DNA from: Rummeliibacillus suwonensis
GTDB lineage: Bacteria; Bacillota; Bacilli; Bacillales_A; Planococcaceae
Reading direction: 5' to 3'
DNA length: 64,000 bases
Assembly: GCF_007896435.1 (NCBI RefSeq)
Contig: NZ_VCBL01000001.1
Location: 1,625,857 to 1,689,856, forward strand
Shown here: positions 54,770 through 64,000 of the stretch, one piece after another
How the letters are laid out: each line of letters opens with the position of its first letter
Position numbering within the stretch: position 1 is the first letter of the stretch
Program-made: the position numbers and the translations under genes
The notes under the pieces: generated by a model
Told to the model about the DNA's origin: nothing
The model's database searches: none
The model's input: the letters and a program-made list of their open reading frames with translations, nothing else

Positions 54770-56275
54770 ATGGAAGCGACAGTTGAAAAACGTATTGGAT
54801 TGAAAGAATTGGCAGACAAAGTAGTAACTGCACAGGAAGCTGCAGCACTTATTTCAGATGGTGATGTCGTAGGAATGAGTGGTTTCACACGTGCTGGTGA
54901 TGCAAAAGTTGTACCTATGGCACTTGTTGAACGCGCAAAAAACGAAAAATTCAAAATTGATGTATATACCGGTGCCTCACTTGGACCAGAAGTTGACCAA
55001 CATTTAGCGGAATCTGGCGTTATTCGCAAACGTGGTCCATTCCAAGCAGATAGAGCAATGCGTACTTTGATCAATAAAGGCGAAATCCTATTTGCAGATA
55101 TGCACTTATCACATAGTGCAGAACAATATCGTCAAGGAATATTTGGTACAGTCAATTATGCAATTTTGGAAGCGTCTGCAATTACACCTGATGGCTATTT
55201 AATTCCAACAACTTCTGTGGGGAATAGCCCTATCATTGCCGAAGTTGCTGAAAACATCATTATTGAATTAAATGTTTCACACCCAGAATCTCTAATTGGA
55301 ATTCATGATGTTTATGTTCCGGAAGAACAGGGTAAACGTCAACCAATTCCTTTAACAAATGCAGCTGATCGAATCGGCGAAAAAGGGATTAAAATTGATC
55401 CTTCTAAAGTTAAAGCGATTGTTATTTCTCACGAGCCTGATGCACCATCACTTATTGTGCCACCAGATGAAGAAACACAAATTATGGCAAATTATTTACT
55501 AGATTTCTTCCGTTCTGAAATTAAGGCTGGTCGTTTAACAAACCGATTGGCACCTATTCAATCTGGTGTTGGTTCAGTAGCGAATGCTGTATTAGATGGA
55601 TTTGCAGATTCAGAATTTGAACATTTACAAGTATATTCTGAAGTACTACAAGATGCTGTATTCAATTTATTTGATGCTGGAAAAGTAGATTTTGCTTCAG
55701 CTACTTCTATTACACTTTCTGCTGAATTAGGAAAACGTGTTTATGGCGATCTAGAAAAGTATGCTGATAAAATTTTATTGCGTCCACAAGAAATTTCAAA
55801 CCATCCGGAAGTAATTCGCCGTTTGGGCTTAATCTCAATTAATACAGCTCTTGAAGCAGATATCTACGGAAATGTAAACTCTACTCACGTATCTGGTAGC
55901 AAAATGATGAATGGTATTGGTGGTTCTGGAGATTTTGCACGTAATGCTCGTTTAGGCATTTTTGTGACAAAATCATATGCTAAGGGTGGCGCAATCTCAT
56001 CTATCGTACCAATGGTATCTCATGTAGACCACACAGAACATGATGTAGATGTCATTGTAACCGAACAAGGCGTTGCTGATTTACGCGGCTTAGCTCCAAG
56101 AGAACGTGTGCCATTGATCATCAATAATTGTGCACATCCTGATTATAGAGAACAACTTTGGGATTACTACAATGCTGCAGTTGAAGCAAAAGGCAATGTC
56201 CAAACACCACATATTTTAAGCCGTGCTTATGAAATGTATGAACTACTTGAAAAAACAGGATCCATGAAAAAATAA
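54770..56275 (+). CDS. Succinyl-CoA:acetate CoA-transferase / acetyl-CoA hydrolase family
   Basis: The 501-residue enzyme swaps CoA between succinate and acetate or hydrolyses acetyl-CoA. The catalytic Glu lies in VYSEVLQDAVF, the glycine-rich oxyanion segment is IQSGVGSVANAVLDG and the late motif is VTEQGVADLRG. Length matches AarC-type enzymes (about 505). ATG at 54770 has AGGGGG six bases upstream. A cre-like site precedes it, consistent with acetate overflow metabolism. Confidence 0.93.
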   Translation: MEATVEKRIGLKELADKVVTAQEAAALISDGDVVGMSGFTRAGDAKVVPMALVERAKNEKFKIDVYTGASLGPEVDQHLAESGVIRKRGPFQADRAMRTLINKGEILFADMHLSHSAEQYRQGIFGTVNYAILEASAITPDGYLIPTTSVGNSPIIAEVAENIIIELNVSHPESLIGIHDVYVPEEQGKRQPIPLTNAADRIGEKGIKIDPSKVKAIVISHEPDAPSLIVPPDEETQIMANYLLDFFRSEIKAGRLTNRLAPIQSGVGSVANAVLDGFADSEFEHLQVYSEVLQDAVFNLFDAGKVDFASATSITLSAELGKRVYGDLEKYADKILLRPQEISNHPEVIRRLGLISINTALEADIYGNVNSTHVSGSKMMNGIGGSGDFARNARLGIFVTKSYAKGGAISSIVPMVSHVDHTEHDVDVIVTEQGVADLRGLAPRERVPLIINNCAHPDYREQLWDYYNAAVEAKGNVQTPHILSRAYEMYELLEKTGSMKK

Positions 56276-56326
56276 TTTACTCTATCATGGAGGACTACTA
56301 TTCCTCCAAATAGTCTTGATCTATCT

Positions 56327-56367
56327 AAAATAGTATGCCTGCTTCTGGCATACTATTTTTATTTTTT
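56327..56367 (+). terminator. Terminator after the CoA-transferase gene
   Basis: AAAATAGTATGCC pairs perfectly with GGCATACTATTTT, followed by a T-rich tail. Confidence 0.92.
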
Positions 56368-56451
56368 AGATAGCTCTATTCGTTCTTCCCCTCTTTTCGT
56401 ACACAATTATAATATTATAGAGCTTTACACATTTCCATGATATAATAATAG

Positions 56452-58080
<1,629 letters not shown>

Positions 58081-58082
58081 CT

Positions 58083-58125
58083 AAAAAAAGAGGATTCCTT
58101 CAGCAGGAATCCTCCTTTTTTTTAG
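58083..58125 (+). terminator. Terminator after the ABC-F gene
   Basis: AAGAGGATTCC pairs with GGAATCCTCCTT, then eight T, just after the stop. Confidence 0.93.
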
Positions 58126-58131
58126 TTCTAT

Positions 58132-58358
58132 ATAAAGTAAAGCTTCCTTCCATCAGTGTGGGATGAAGAAAACCCCCACCCCCACTGAGCTAGAAGAACT
58201 CAGGTTAAAAGCGCCACGTCCTATAGCAACACCTGAGTGACCAACATCTTGTTGGCCCGAACCATCGGACTTTTACGGGCAGTTGATCCCCACCTATCTT
58301 TCTCATTTTTCTCTAAACCTTGAGGTTGGGGTCTTACTGCCCGTTAACGCGGGATAAA
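58132..58358 (+). repeat. Family 1 structured repeat, copy K
   Basis: A 227-bp copy from ATAAAGTAAAGCTTCC to CCCGTTAACGCGGGATAAA. The CCAAC/GTTGG and CCGA/TCGG core hairpins are kept, and the GCCAC hairpin is broken (ATAGC). Confidence 0.88.
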
Positions 58359-58462
58359 AGGTCGGCTAAAATTTAGAAAATCTAATGAACACGGGTTCTA
58401 TCTGTCCTTCCTGTCCTTCGCTCTTACCGACCACCATCAGGCTCTCTTCCACGATCATAAAC

Positions 58463-58501
58463 AAAAAAAGCCGACAGAGTACAAAAGCTGACTCTGTCGA
58501 C
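58463..58501 (-). terminator. Terminator of csp gene 1
   Basis: GTCGACAGAGTCAGC-type stem pairs with ACTCTGTCGGC, followed by seven T on the minus strand, about 20 bases after the stop. Confidence 0.9.
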
Positions 58502-58522
58502 AATTTCTTTTTATATACGCTA

Positions 58523-58723
58523 TTAAAGTTTCGTAACGTTTGCTGCTTGTAGCCCACGTCTTCCTTCAACTATTTCAAATTCCACTTTTTGACCTTCGTC
58601 AAGAGTTTTGAAACCTTCGCCTTGGATAGCTGAGAAGTGTACGAATACATCATCTTCCCCTTCTACTTCGATAAATCCAAATCCCTTTTCTGCGTTGAAC
58701 CATTTTACTGTACCTTGTTTCAT
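58523..58723 (-). CDS. Cold-shock protein, CspA family (copy 1)
   Basis: The 66-residue OB-fold RNA chaperone melts mRNA structure. RNP1 is KGFGFIEV and RNP2 VFVHFSAI, with all aromatic RNA-contacting residues kept. GGAGG lies seven to nine bases before ATG. It is close to identical to its neighbour at 58909 except for a few positions ([15 protein letters not shown] against [15 protein letters not shown]). Each copy has its own leader hairpin and terminator, so they are separate transcripts. Confidence 0.97.
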   Translation of the reverse strand: MKQGTVKWFNAEKGFGFIEVEGEDDVFVHFSAIQGEGFKTLDEGQKVEFEIVEGRRGLQAANVTKL

Positions 58724-58786
58724 TTAAGAAACCTCCAAAAAATAAATATTTTAAAGAAATACGCAATTTTCAACCTAGATTATAGA

Positions 58787-58839
58787 TTTACATATTATAG
58801 AAAGTGTCTATTCGCCAGATACTTTTTATAATACATAAA
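58787..58839 (-). promoter_or_regulatory. Leader hairpin of csp copy 1
   Basis: TTTACATATTATA and TATAATACATAAA are near-complementary arms about 27 bases apart, 65 bases upstream of the start codon. The sister gene has the same arrangement with an even better stem. It may form part of a temperature-sensitive leader. Confidence 0.5.
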
Positions 58840-58865
58840 TAGGACTCAGGCAAAAGTATGTAATT

Positions 58866-58894
58866 GAAAAAAGGGGTAAACAAAGTTACCCCTC
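58866..58894 (-). terminator. Terminator of csp gene 2
   Basis: AGGGGTAAC pairs with GTTTACCCCT, then TTTTTTC on the minus strand, 15 bases after the stop. Confidence 0.9.
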
Positions 58895-58908
58895 CTATAA
58901 GCAGTAAA

Positions 58909-59109
58909 TTAAAGTTTTGTAACGTTTGCTGCTTGTGGTCCGCGGTTACCTTCAACAACTTCAAATTCTACTTTTTGACCTTCGTCAAGAGTTTTGAAGC
59001 CTTCACCTTGGATAGCGCTGAAGTGTACGAATACATCGTTTTCGCCTTCTACTTCGATAAATCCGAAGCCTTTTTCTGAGTTAAACCATTTTACTGTACC
59101 TTGTTTCAT
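58909..59109 (-). CDS. Cold-shock protein, CspA family (copy 2)
   Basis: 66 residues with intact RNP1 (KGFGFIEV) and RNP2 (VFVHFSAI). ATG at 59109 is used, with GGAGG nine bases upstream; a longer frame adds an unrelated hydrophobic piece. It arose with copy 1 by tandem duplication, including the leader hairpin. Two nearby paralogues allow different induction levels in the cold. Confidence 0.97.
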   Translation of the reverse strand: MKQGTVKWFNSEKGFGFIEVEGENDVFVHFSAIQGEGFKTLDEGQKVEFEVVEGNRGPQAANVTKL

Positions 59110-59170
59110 GTGAGAAAACCTCCAAAAAAAATAAAAGTGAACAAACAAAAATTAACAACCCAAAACAAAA

Positions 59171-59227
59171 ATTCACATATTACATAAAGTACCGATGACA
59201 AGCCGATCACTTTTTGTAATATGTGAA
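59171..59227 (-). promoter_or_regulatory. Leader hairpin of csp copy 2
   Basis: ATTCACATATTAC and GTAATATGTGAAT are perfect 13-bp arms enclosing a further imperfect stem (AAAGT-CCGAT with ATCGG-ACTTT). The whole 57-base hairpin lies about 60 bases before the start codon. Position and conservation with copy 1 suggest a regulatory leader. Confidence 0.6.
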
Positions 59228-59337
59228 TGGAAGTTTGCGGTAAATCAATTTCATTTGTTGTAAATAGTATACCACGTTCAAAAGTATTGTCAACAAAATT
59301 GAAGATTTTTCTAAAAGTTTATTACTTTACAACTTGG

Positions 59338-59616
59338 TCACATTAGCTCTTCCCATATAATTCCATGATAAGTTTGAATGTTATCGTCACAAGCCTCGCA
59401 AAAATGCATTTCATCATCTGACCAAAACGCCCAGAAGCGCTCTTTTTTATGCCCTTGATGCCTATATTTTTTTCCGAAATCATTTAATGTATCTTCTAAA
59501 AAACGTTTTGCTTCTTCTTTGCTCTCAAAAATTTTTTCTTCCACTATGTTCTCTTCCCAACCATCAAATTGCCACCATGGCTCATAGTCGGCTTTCATAT
59601 AAATGATTTTATACAT
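59338..59616 (-). CDS. DUF1033 family protein
   Basis: The 92-residue cytoplasmic protein begins MYKIIYMKADYEPWWQFDGW, the typical DUF1033 start. Many aromatic and acidic residues follow, with a Cys pair in FCEACDD. Function is unknown. ATG at 59616 has AAAGGG ten bases upstream; the TTG three codons earlier is too close to that site. Confidence 0.85.
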   Translation of the reverse strand: MYKIIYMKADYEPWWQFDGWEENIVEEKIFESKEEAKRFLEDTLNDFGKKYRHQGHKKERFWAFWSDDEMHFCEACDDNIQTYHGIIWEELM

Positions 59617-59734
59617 ATCTGTCAATCCCTTTTGTAAATTTTATATATCAATTTTCCCTTTATTTTAAACCTTCTTTATAACTAACGTCCTATATGCTAA
59701 ACTTGTTATATAATGTATTAGGAGGCGGATGTCT

Positions 59735-61462
59735 ATGTTTTCAACTATAAGGCCTAAGTTAGAAATAAAGCAACTGTTTGAAAGAGGTACTGATATTTCC
59801 ATTAATGGACGATTTAAAGAAACATTAGCATTTAATCATTTTACGCATAACGACGAAGAAAGATTAAAGGCACTATATGATTCATTTTCAAACATAACCC
59901 CAACTTTAAAAGAAATCTTTATTTCTTATTTAGAAGAAATTTCTCCAAACAAGCATAATCTTATTGATGATCATTTTGTAGATCAATATTTACATACATT
60001 CTTCAATGCGCAAAGAGATGAAAAATACGTCAATGATGTAGTGAATTTCTTTTATCTTTTTAGACATTATAAATATGAACCTGGAAAGACAATTGTCATG
60101 TTTAATCAATTCGCATTTTATGTGACTACTCATATATTGTATAACTTTGGGTTTAAACCTGCCAAAGCTTTTGACTTCATGCGATCTTTTCAAGCTGCCA
60201 TCAACATCGAACAGGAACTTTTATTTGAAGTGGCAACGGAAAGAATGGTCGAACATTCTGTTACTGAAGTGTCTTCACTTATGGATACAACGTCACAAAT
60301 CATGCAGATGAAAGATTTGATCTTCAATTTAGATCAACAATCAAATGAAATTCAATCTTCCACAGCGGCTACAGAGGAAATCACTGCTTCTATTAACGAA
60401 ATAGCCAAAAATTCGAGTAGAATATCAGAAAAAACTGCAGAATCTGTTAAATATGCAACCGATTCAAAAAATAAAATAAACTCTTCTTTAAATGATATTT
60501 TCAAAACAGGCGAAACATTTGCTTCCATCGTTCAATCATTCGATGAACTGCAAAAGCGAGTATATGATATTGAAAATGTCGTCACTTTGATCAACAACAT
60601 CGCAGATCAAACGAACTTGCTTGCATTAAATGCTTCCATTGAAGCAGCCAGAGCTGGTGAGCATGGAAAAGGTTTTGCAGTTGTGGCACAAGAAGTTCGG
60701 AAACTTGCTGAGAACACGGTTTCTGCTTTAAGTGAGGTTTCTACAAACGTCCATCATTTAAAAGATTACTCTCAAAATGTCGCCAACTCGATTTCCGAAA
60801 CAACCACTATTATCAAAGATGCGACAACAGAGGCAAAGGACTCACTCCCTTTGCTCACTCAAATTGTAGATAATATTGAAGATATCAACAATGATGTTAC
60901 ACAAACAGCTGCTATTTCTGAAGAACAGGCGTCTGCTGCAGATGAAATTTCCAATCGAATGGTTCAAATAGCAGATCTGCAAGAAAAAGTTAGAGAATTA
61001 GCACATGACACATCTTCAGGCATTTATCAATTAGGAAATGAAATTAACCGTTTTAGATTAAGCTTAGTCGAAAATAATAATATTCAACTTTCCAGCCTTG
61101 CCCTACTACAATTATCAAAAGCAGATCATATTTTATGGAAATGGCGTATCTACAATATGTTCTTAGGTTTGGAAAATATTGAAGAAGGCGATGTTTCTTC
61201 ACATCAAGAATGTCGACTTGGTAAATGGTATCTTTCACCAAAGGCACAACAACGTTTTGAAAATGATGCCAACTTTAAAGAACTAGATATTCACCATCAA
61301 GAAGTGCACAACCAAGCGAAGATAGCCGTTCAATTATTCCATGATGGGCGCATTGAAGAGGCAGAAAACGCCCTACATCAACTAGAGGCAGCTTCTAACA
61401 AAGTGATTGAAGCCCTTAACCAATTGATCGAAAAAATTGAAAAAGAGCGTTTAGTCTTTTAA
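59735..61462 (+). CDS. Soluble chemoreceptor: globin-like sensor, MCP signal domain and CZB domain
   Basis: The 575-residue protein has no membrane segment. Residues about 10-185 resemble the protoglobin sensor of HemAT oxygen receptors. Residues about 190-440 are the signalling rod with tip [24 protein letters not shown] [20 protein letters not shown]. Residues about 460-570 form a chemoreceptor zinc-binding domain with the His in KADHILWKW, Cys in ECRLGKWY and His pair in HHQEVHN. The heme-binding His is not certain. ATG at 59735 sits nine bases after GGAGG. It may couple O2, redox or zinc signals to CheA. Confidence 0.88.
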   Translation: MFSTIRPKLEIKQLFERGTDISINGRFKETLAFNHFTHNDEERLKALYDSFSNITPTLKEIFISYLEEISPNKHNLIDDHFVDQYLHTFFNAQRDEKYVNDVVNFFYLFRHYKYEPGKTIVMFNQFAFYVTTHILYNFGFKPAKAFDFMRSFQAAINIEQELLFEVATERMVEHSVTEVSSLMDTTSQIMQMKDLIFNLDQQSNEIQSSTAATEEITASINEIAKNSSRISEKTAESVKYATDSKNKINSSLNDIFKTGETFASIVQSFDELQKRVYDIENVVTLINNIADQTNLLALNASIEAARAGEHGKGFAVVAQEVRKLAENTVSALSEVSTNVHHLKDYSQNVANSISETTTIIKDATTEAKDSLPLLTQIVDNIEDINNDVTQTAAISEEQASAADEISNRMVQIADLQEKVRELAHDTSSGIYQLGNEINRFRLSLVENNNIQLSSLALLQLSKADHILWKWRIYNMFLGLENIEEGDVSSHQECRLGKWYLSPKAQQRFENDANFKELDIHHQEVHNQAKIAVQLFHDGRIEEAENALHQLEAASNKVIEALNQLIEKIEKERLVF

Positions 61463-61707
61463 GTTTATGTATATGAATCCCTCAATTTTAAAATAAACTC
61501 GAATAAGAAAAATTGGCTGACAGGTTTAACCTCGTCAGCTTTTCGCATTTTTATTTAAAATATATTAAAATAAGAACGTACTTAAAATCTGTCAATTCAG
61601 CTAATCATATAGATATGAATGAACCATTCTCTTATTTGTTTATACAGATGAAACTTTCTTTCACTTCATTCGTACATAAAATAAGAGCGTTAGAAGGAGG
61701 AAAATCC

Positions 61708-62358
61708 ATGCTCAAATTTGGACAATTTATATTTAGAAATTTTCTCAATTTCATCGTCATTACAACTGCTTTTCTCGTATGTTATTGGAGTTTTGACATC
61801 AATTTTTGGATAAGCTCCCTTATCGGGGTCATTAGCTATTTCCTATCAAACACCATCATTAAAACGATTCAACGATTTCGCTATTTGAAAAGAGTAGGAC
61901 TTAACCGTTCAGAATATAAACATATTCAAATACAATTAGACGATGCACATTCTGAATTGCGTAACTTGAATCGTTATTATACAAAGGTTCGTTCGATTTC
62001 AACTTTCAAGCAACTTTTAGAGCTACACCGTTTAGCAAAAAGAATTGTGAATATCGTGAATAAAAATCCGAAAAAATTTTATCAGGTCGAACAATTTTTC
62101 TATGCTCATTTACATTCTGCCAGTGAACTGACTGAAAAATATGTACTTTTATCATCACAGCCCATTAAGGACGCAGACGTTCATCTAGCTTTGCAGGAAA
62201 CACGCGAAACCTTAGAAGATTTAAATAACATTATGCAAGAGGATCTACATTCAGTACTTGCAACCGATATCGAAGAACTTAAAATGGAATTAGACTTCGC
62301 GCAGCTTTCAACAGCTCAAAAGCAAACTTCTGCAACTATGAGAGGAGAATCTAAATGA
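61708..62358 (+). CDS. xpaC: XpaC-like membrane protein
   Basis: The 216-residue protein has two adjoining hydrophobic segments (about 8-28 and 32-52), then a long helical cytoplasmic part, the layout of XpaC (5-bromo-4-chloroindolyl phosphate hydrolysis protein). GGAGGAAAATCC precedes ATG at 61708; upstream codons in the longer frame are not used. Its stop overlaps the telA start as ATGA. The biochemical role is not established. Confidence 0.85.
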   Translation: MLKFGQFIFRNFLNFIVITTAFLVCYWSFDINFWISSLIGVISYFLSNTIIKTIQRFRYLKRVGLNRSEYKHIQIQLDDAHSELRNLNRYYTKVRSISTFKQLLELHRLAKRIVNIVNKNPKKFYQVEQFFYAHLHSASELTEKYVLLSSQPIKDADVHLALQETRETLEDLNNIMQEDLHSVLATDIEELKMELDFAQLSTAQKQTSATMRGESK

Positions 62359-63536
62359 CAAACTCATCGTCCAATTCTTCACCATCCATGGATGATTTAC
62401 TAAACAATCCATTTGAATTACAATCTGAACCGCAACAAACGAATACAGCTTCGACTGAGCAAAAACCTCCTACCGTTCTTGAACGTTTATCAGAGGAAGA
62501 GCAAAAAAAAGCGCATCAATTGGCTGCTCAAATTCCCGTTGACAATTATGAAGCGATTTTAACCTATGGAGCGAATGCACAAAATGAACTATCACGTTTT
62601 TCGCATCAAATGCTCGATCATGTGCAACGAAAAGATATCGGTCCTATTGGGGATATTTTAAAAAATTTAATGGATAAGCTAAATGAACTGGATCCTGAAG
62701 AACTGCAGCAAGAAAAAAAATCAGGTCTTCGCAAATTTTTTAAAAGAGTTTCTCGATCCTTGCAAGAATTAATGACAAAATATCAAAAGTTAAGCACGCA
62801 AATTGATCGAATTGGTATTCAATTAGAACATTCGAAAACGGGTCTTATTGAGGATGTTCATATGTTAGATCAGCTTTATGACCAAAACAAAGTTTATTTT
62901 CAAGCATTGAATGTTTACATTGCTGCGGCTGAACTGAAAAAAGAGGAAATTGTTCATGAAATGCTACCCGAATTGAAACAAAAAGCAGAAACTTCACAAG
63001 ATCAAATGGATGTTCAAGAGTTTAATGACTTAGCGCAATTCGTTACTCGACTTGAAAAAAGAATATATGATTTACAATTATCTCGCCAAATAACGATACA
63101 AACGGCACCACAAATTCGTATGATTCAACAAACCAATCAAACATTGGCCGAAAAAATTCAAGCATCCATCATGACAGCGATTCCTTTATGGAAAAATCAA
63201 ATTGCGATCGCACTAACCTTAAACAATCAACGCAAGGCAGTCGAGGCACAAAAACAAGTAACAAAAACAACGAATGATTTACTATTGAAAAACTCTGAAA
63301 TGTTAAAAGTAAATACAATTGAAACCGCTAAGGAAAACGAAAGAGGTCTAGTCGAAATCGAAACTTTAAAAAAGACGCAGGAAAATTTGATTTCTACGAT
63401 CGAGGAAACCCTTCAAATCCAAGCAGAAGGACGTCAAAAACGAAAAGCGGCTGAAATTGAAATTGCCAAAATGGAAGAAGATTTAAAACAACGTCTTCTT
63501 GCTATACACTCAAAGCAACAAGGCTCAACCTATTAA
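62355..63536 (+). CDS. telA: Toxic anion resistance protein, TelA family
   Basis: The 393-residue cytoplasmic, helix-rich protein has TelA features: a Gln/Pro/Thr-rich start, the LEEEQKKAHQLA-like region, RKFFKRVSRSLQELM, then a long coiled coil ending in TAIPLWKNQIAIAL. The family is linked to tellurite and to cell-envelope antibiotic tolerance. It is translationally coupled to xpaC, the common pairing in Bacillales. Confidence 0.92.
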   Translation: MTNSSSNSSPSMDDLLNNPFELQSEPQQTNTASTEQKPPTVLERLSEEEQKKAHQLAAQIPVDNYEAILTYGANAQNELSRFSHQMLDHVQRKDIGPIGDILKNLMDKLNELDPEELQQEKKSGLRKFFKRVSRSLQELMTKYQKLSTQIDRIGIQLEHSKTGLIEDVHMLDQLYDQNKVYFQALNVYIAAAELKKEEIVHEMLPELKQKAETSQDQMDVQEFNDLAQFVTRLEKRIYDLQLSRQITIQTAPQIRMIQQTNQTLAEKIQASIMTAIPLWKNQIAIALTLNNQRKAVEAQKQVTKTTNDLLLKNSEMLKVNTIETAKENERGLVEIETLKKTQENLISTIEETLQIQAEGRQKRKAAEIEIAKMEEDLKQRLLAIHSKQQGSTY

Positions 63537-63770
63537 TTGATTTATGCCCTCGCGTGATTGTGTCCAGATTTTTCGAGTTTGTTCAAAAAGCTTCTCTTCA
63601 AAATCCGTGATATTCGCTTGAGGCTACTTCTGACAGTGTGGCTTTCTTTTCAACAACACTGTCTATTAGTTGAACCCATTAGGAATTTCACATGCAATAA
63701 CCCCTTATCCTCTATCCATTGCCTGAGTTTTGAAGTGGAAGTTTACTGCGGGGCATATGTGATAAAACTA
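63537..63770. other. Gap after telA
   Basis: About 230 bases with a higher GC content than most gaps. No terminator, repeat-family end or credible gene was recognised. Confidence 0.4.
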
Positions 63771-63814
63771 AAAAAAGCTTTCCGCCTAATATTTAATAAG
63801 CGAAAAGCTTTTTT
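63771..63814 (-). terminator. Terminator after the DUF6501 gene
   Basis: AAAAAAGCTTTTCGC pairs with GCGGAAAGCTTTTTT with one mismatch, 17 bases after the leftward stop. It may also stop telA transcription. Confidence 0.9.
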
Positions 63815-63830
63815 CATTGCTTCTAATAGA

Positions 63831-63999
63831 TTATTCGAAGTAATTTTTATAATAGCCACCAACATGTCCCGTATTATCAATGACAAAATAGAATTCTTCT
63901 GTTTCATTCTTCACTTCATATTCTTTTCCAACTGTTAATACATTGGAAACTAAATATTTCTTTGCATTTGTATGCTTACAAATAACTTTTTTAATGGTT
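63831..63999 (-). CDS. DUF6501-like small protein, C-terminal fragment
   Basis: The minus strand reads in one frame from the window edge to TAA at 63831. The 55 residues visible include VICKHTNAKKYLVSNVL and NETEEFYFVIDNTGHVGGYY. They match the end of small Bacillales proteins of the DUF6501 type, function unknown. The start lies outside the window. Confidence 0.75.
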   Translation of the reverse strand, partial: TIKKVICKHTNAKKYLVSNVLTVGKEYEVKNETEEFYFVIDNTGHVGGYYKNYFE

Positions 64000-64000
64000 G

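Noticed and set aside
63558..63938. 126-residue plus-strand frame after telA
   Set aside because: It runs through a strong terminator and antisense over the DUF6501 gene, with no start signal.

Overview
The window is AT-rich, Gram-positive chromosomal DNA. Clear AGGAGG-type ribosome binding sites, frequent TTG/GTG starts, RFN and S-box riboswitches, an argCJBD operon, CspA-type proteins, TagGH, XpaC/TelA and a CBS-ACT protein all point to a low-GC Bacillota of the order Bacillales. The gene set looks most like the Planococcaceae (Lysinibacillus/Rummeliibacillus/Kurthia group). No rRNA, prophage, plasmid or CRISPR array was seen. The genus is an inference only.

Layout. 0-9.5 kb: end of a DUF4395 gene, a lipoprotein, an SsuABC-type ABC importer, a small-protein gene followed by three decayed copies of itself, and the riboflavin operon ribD-ribE-ribBA-ribH. 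9.5-10.1 kb: the FMN riboswitch that controls rib, plus what looks like a decayed second FMN aptamer between it and ribD. 11.4-22.7 kb: a cell-wall glycopolymer locus (UDP-GlcNAc 2-epimerase, TagH/TagG exporter, UDP-ManNAc dehydrogenase, a 905-residue double glycosyltransferase, a coiled-coil protein and two GT4 enzymes, with a divergent LytR-CpsA-Psr ligase). The epimerase and dehydrogenase together predict a ManNAcA-containing polymer. 23-29 kb: an M15 peptidase, AlkD-like repair protein, nitronate monooxygenase, CBS-ACT protein and malate:quinone oxidoreductase. 30-34 kb: a MocR regulator whose PLP lysine is replaced by Glu, two tRNA-Lys(CTT) genes flanking a frameshifted HAD hydrolase, and metA behind a SAM riboswitch. 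34.5-36.7 kb: a YtrA-type regulator/ABC operon ending in a 49-residue membrane peptide. 37-48 kb: a dCache chemoreceptor, an aminotransferase, argCJBD, an AI-2E family permease and a second LCP protein. 48-64 kb: msrA, AEC and EamA transporters, an SH3 surface protein, a DHH phosphoesterase, a CoA-transferase, an ABC-F protein, two csp genes, DUF1033, a globin-like/CZB chemoreceptor, xpaC-telA and the end of a DUF6501 gene.

The intergenic DNA is unusual. Three families of non-coding interspersed elements fill most large gaps. Family 1 (about 11 full or partial copies, full length about 200-227 bp, bounded by ATAAA) folds into several hairpins with compensatory changes between copies, and its border supplies the stop codon of two, perhaps three, genes. 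Family 2 (five copies) has 17-bp terminal inverted repeats like a MITE. Family 3 is an inverted pair 2.6 kb apart enclosing two genes. These repeats, the tandem FMN aptamer relic, the MocR protein without its PLP lysine, and the decayed small-gene array are the most interesting observations.
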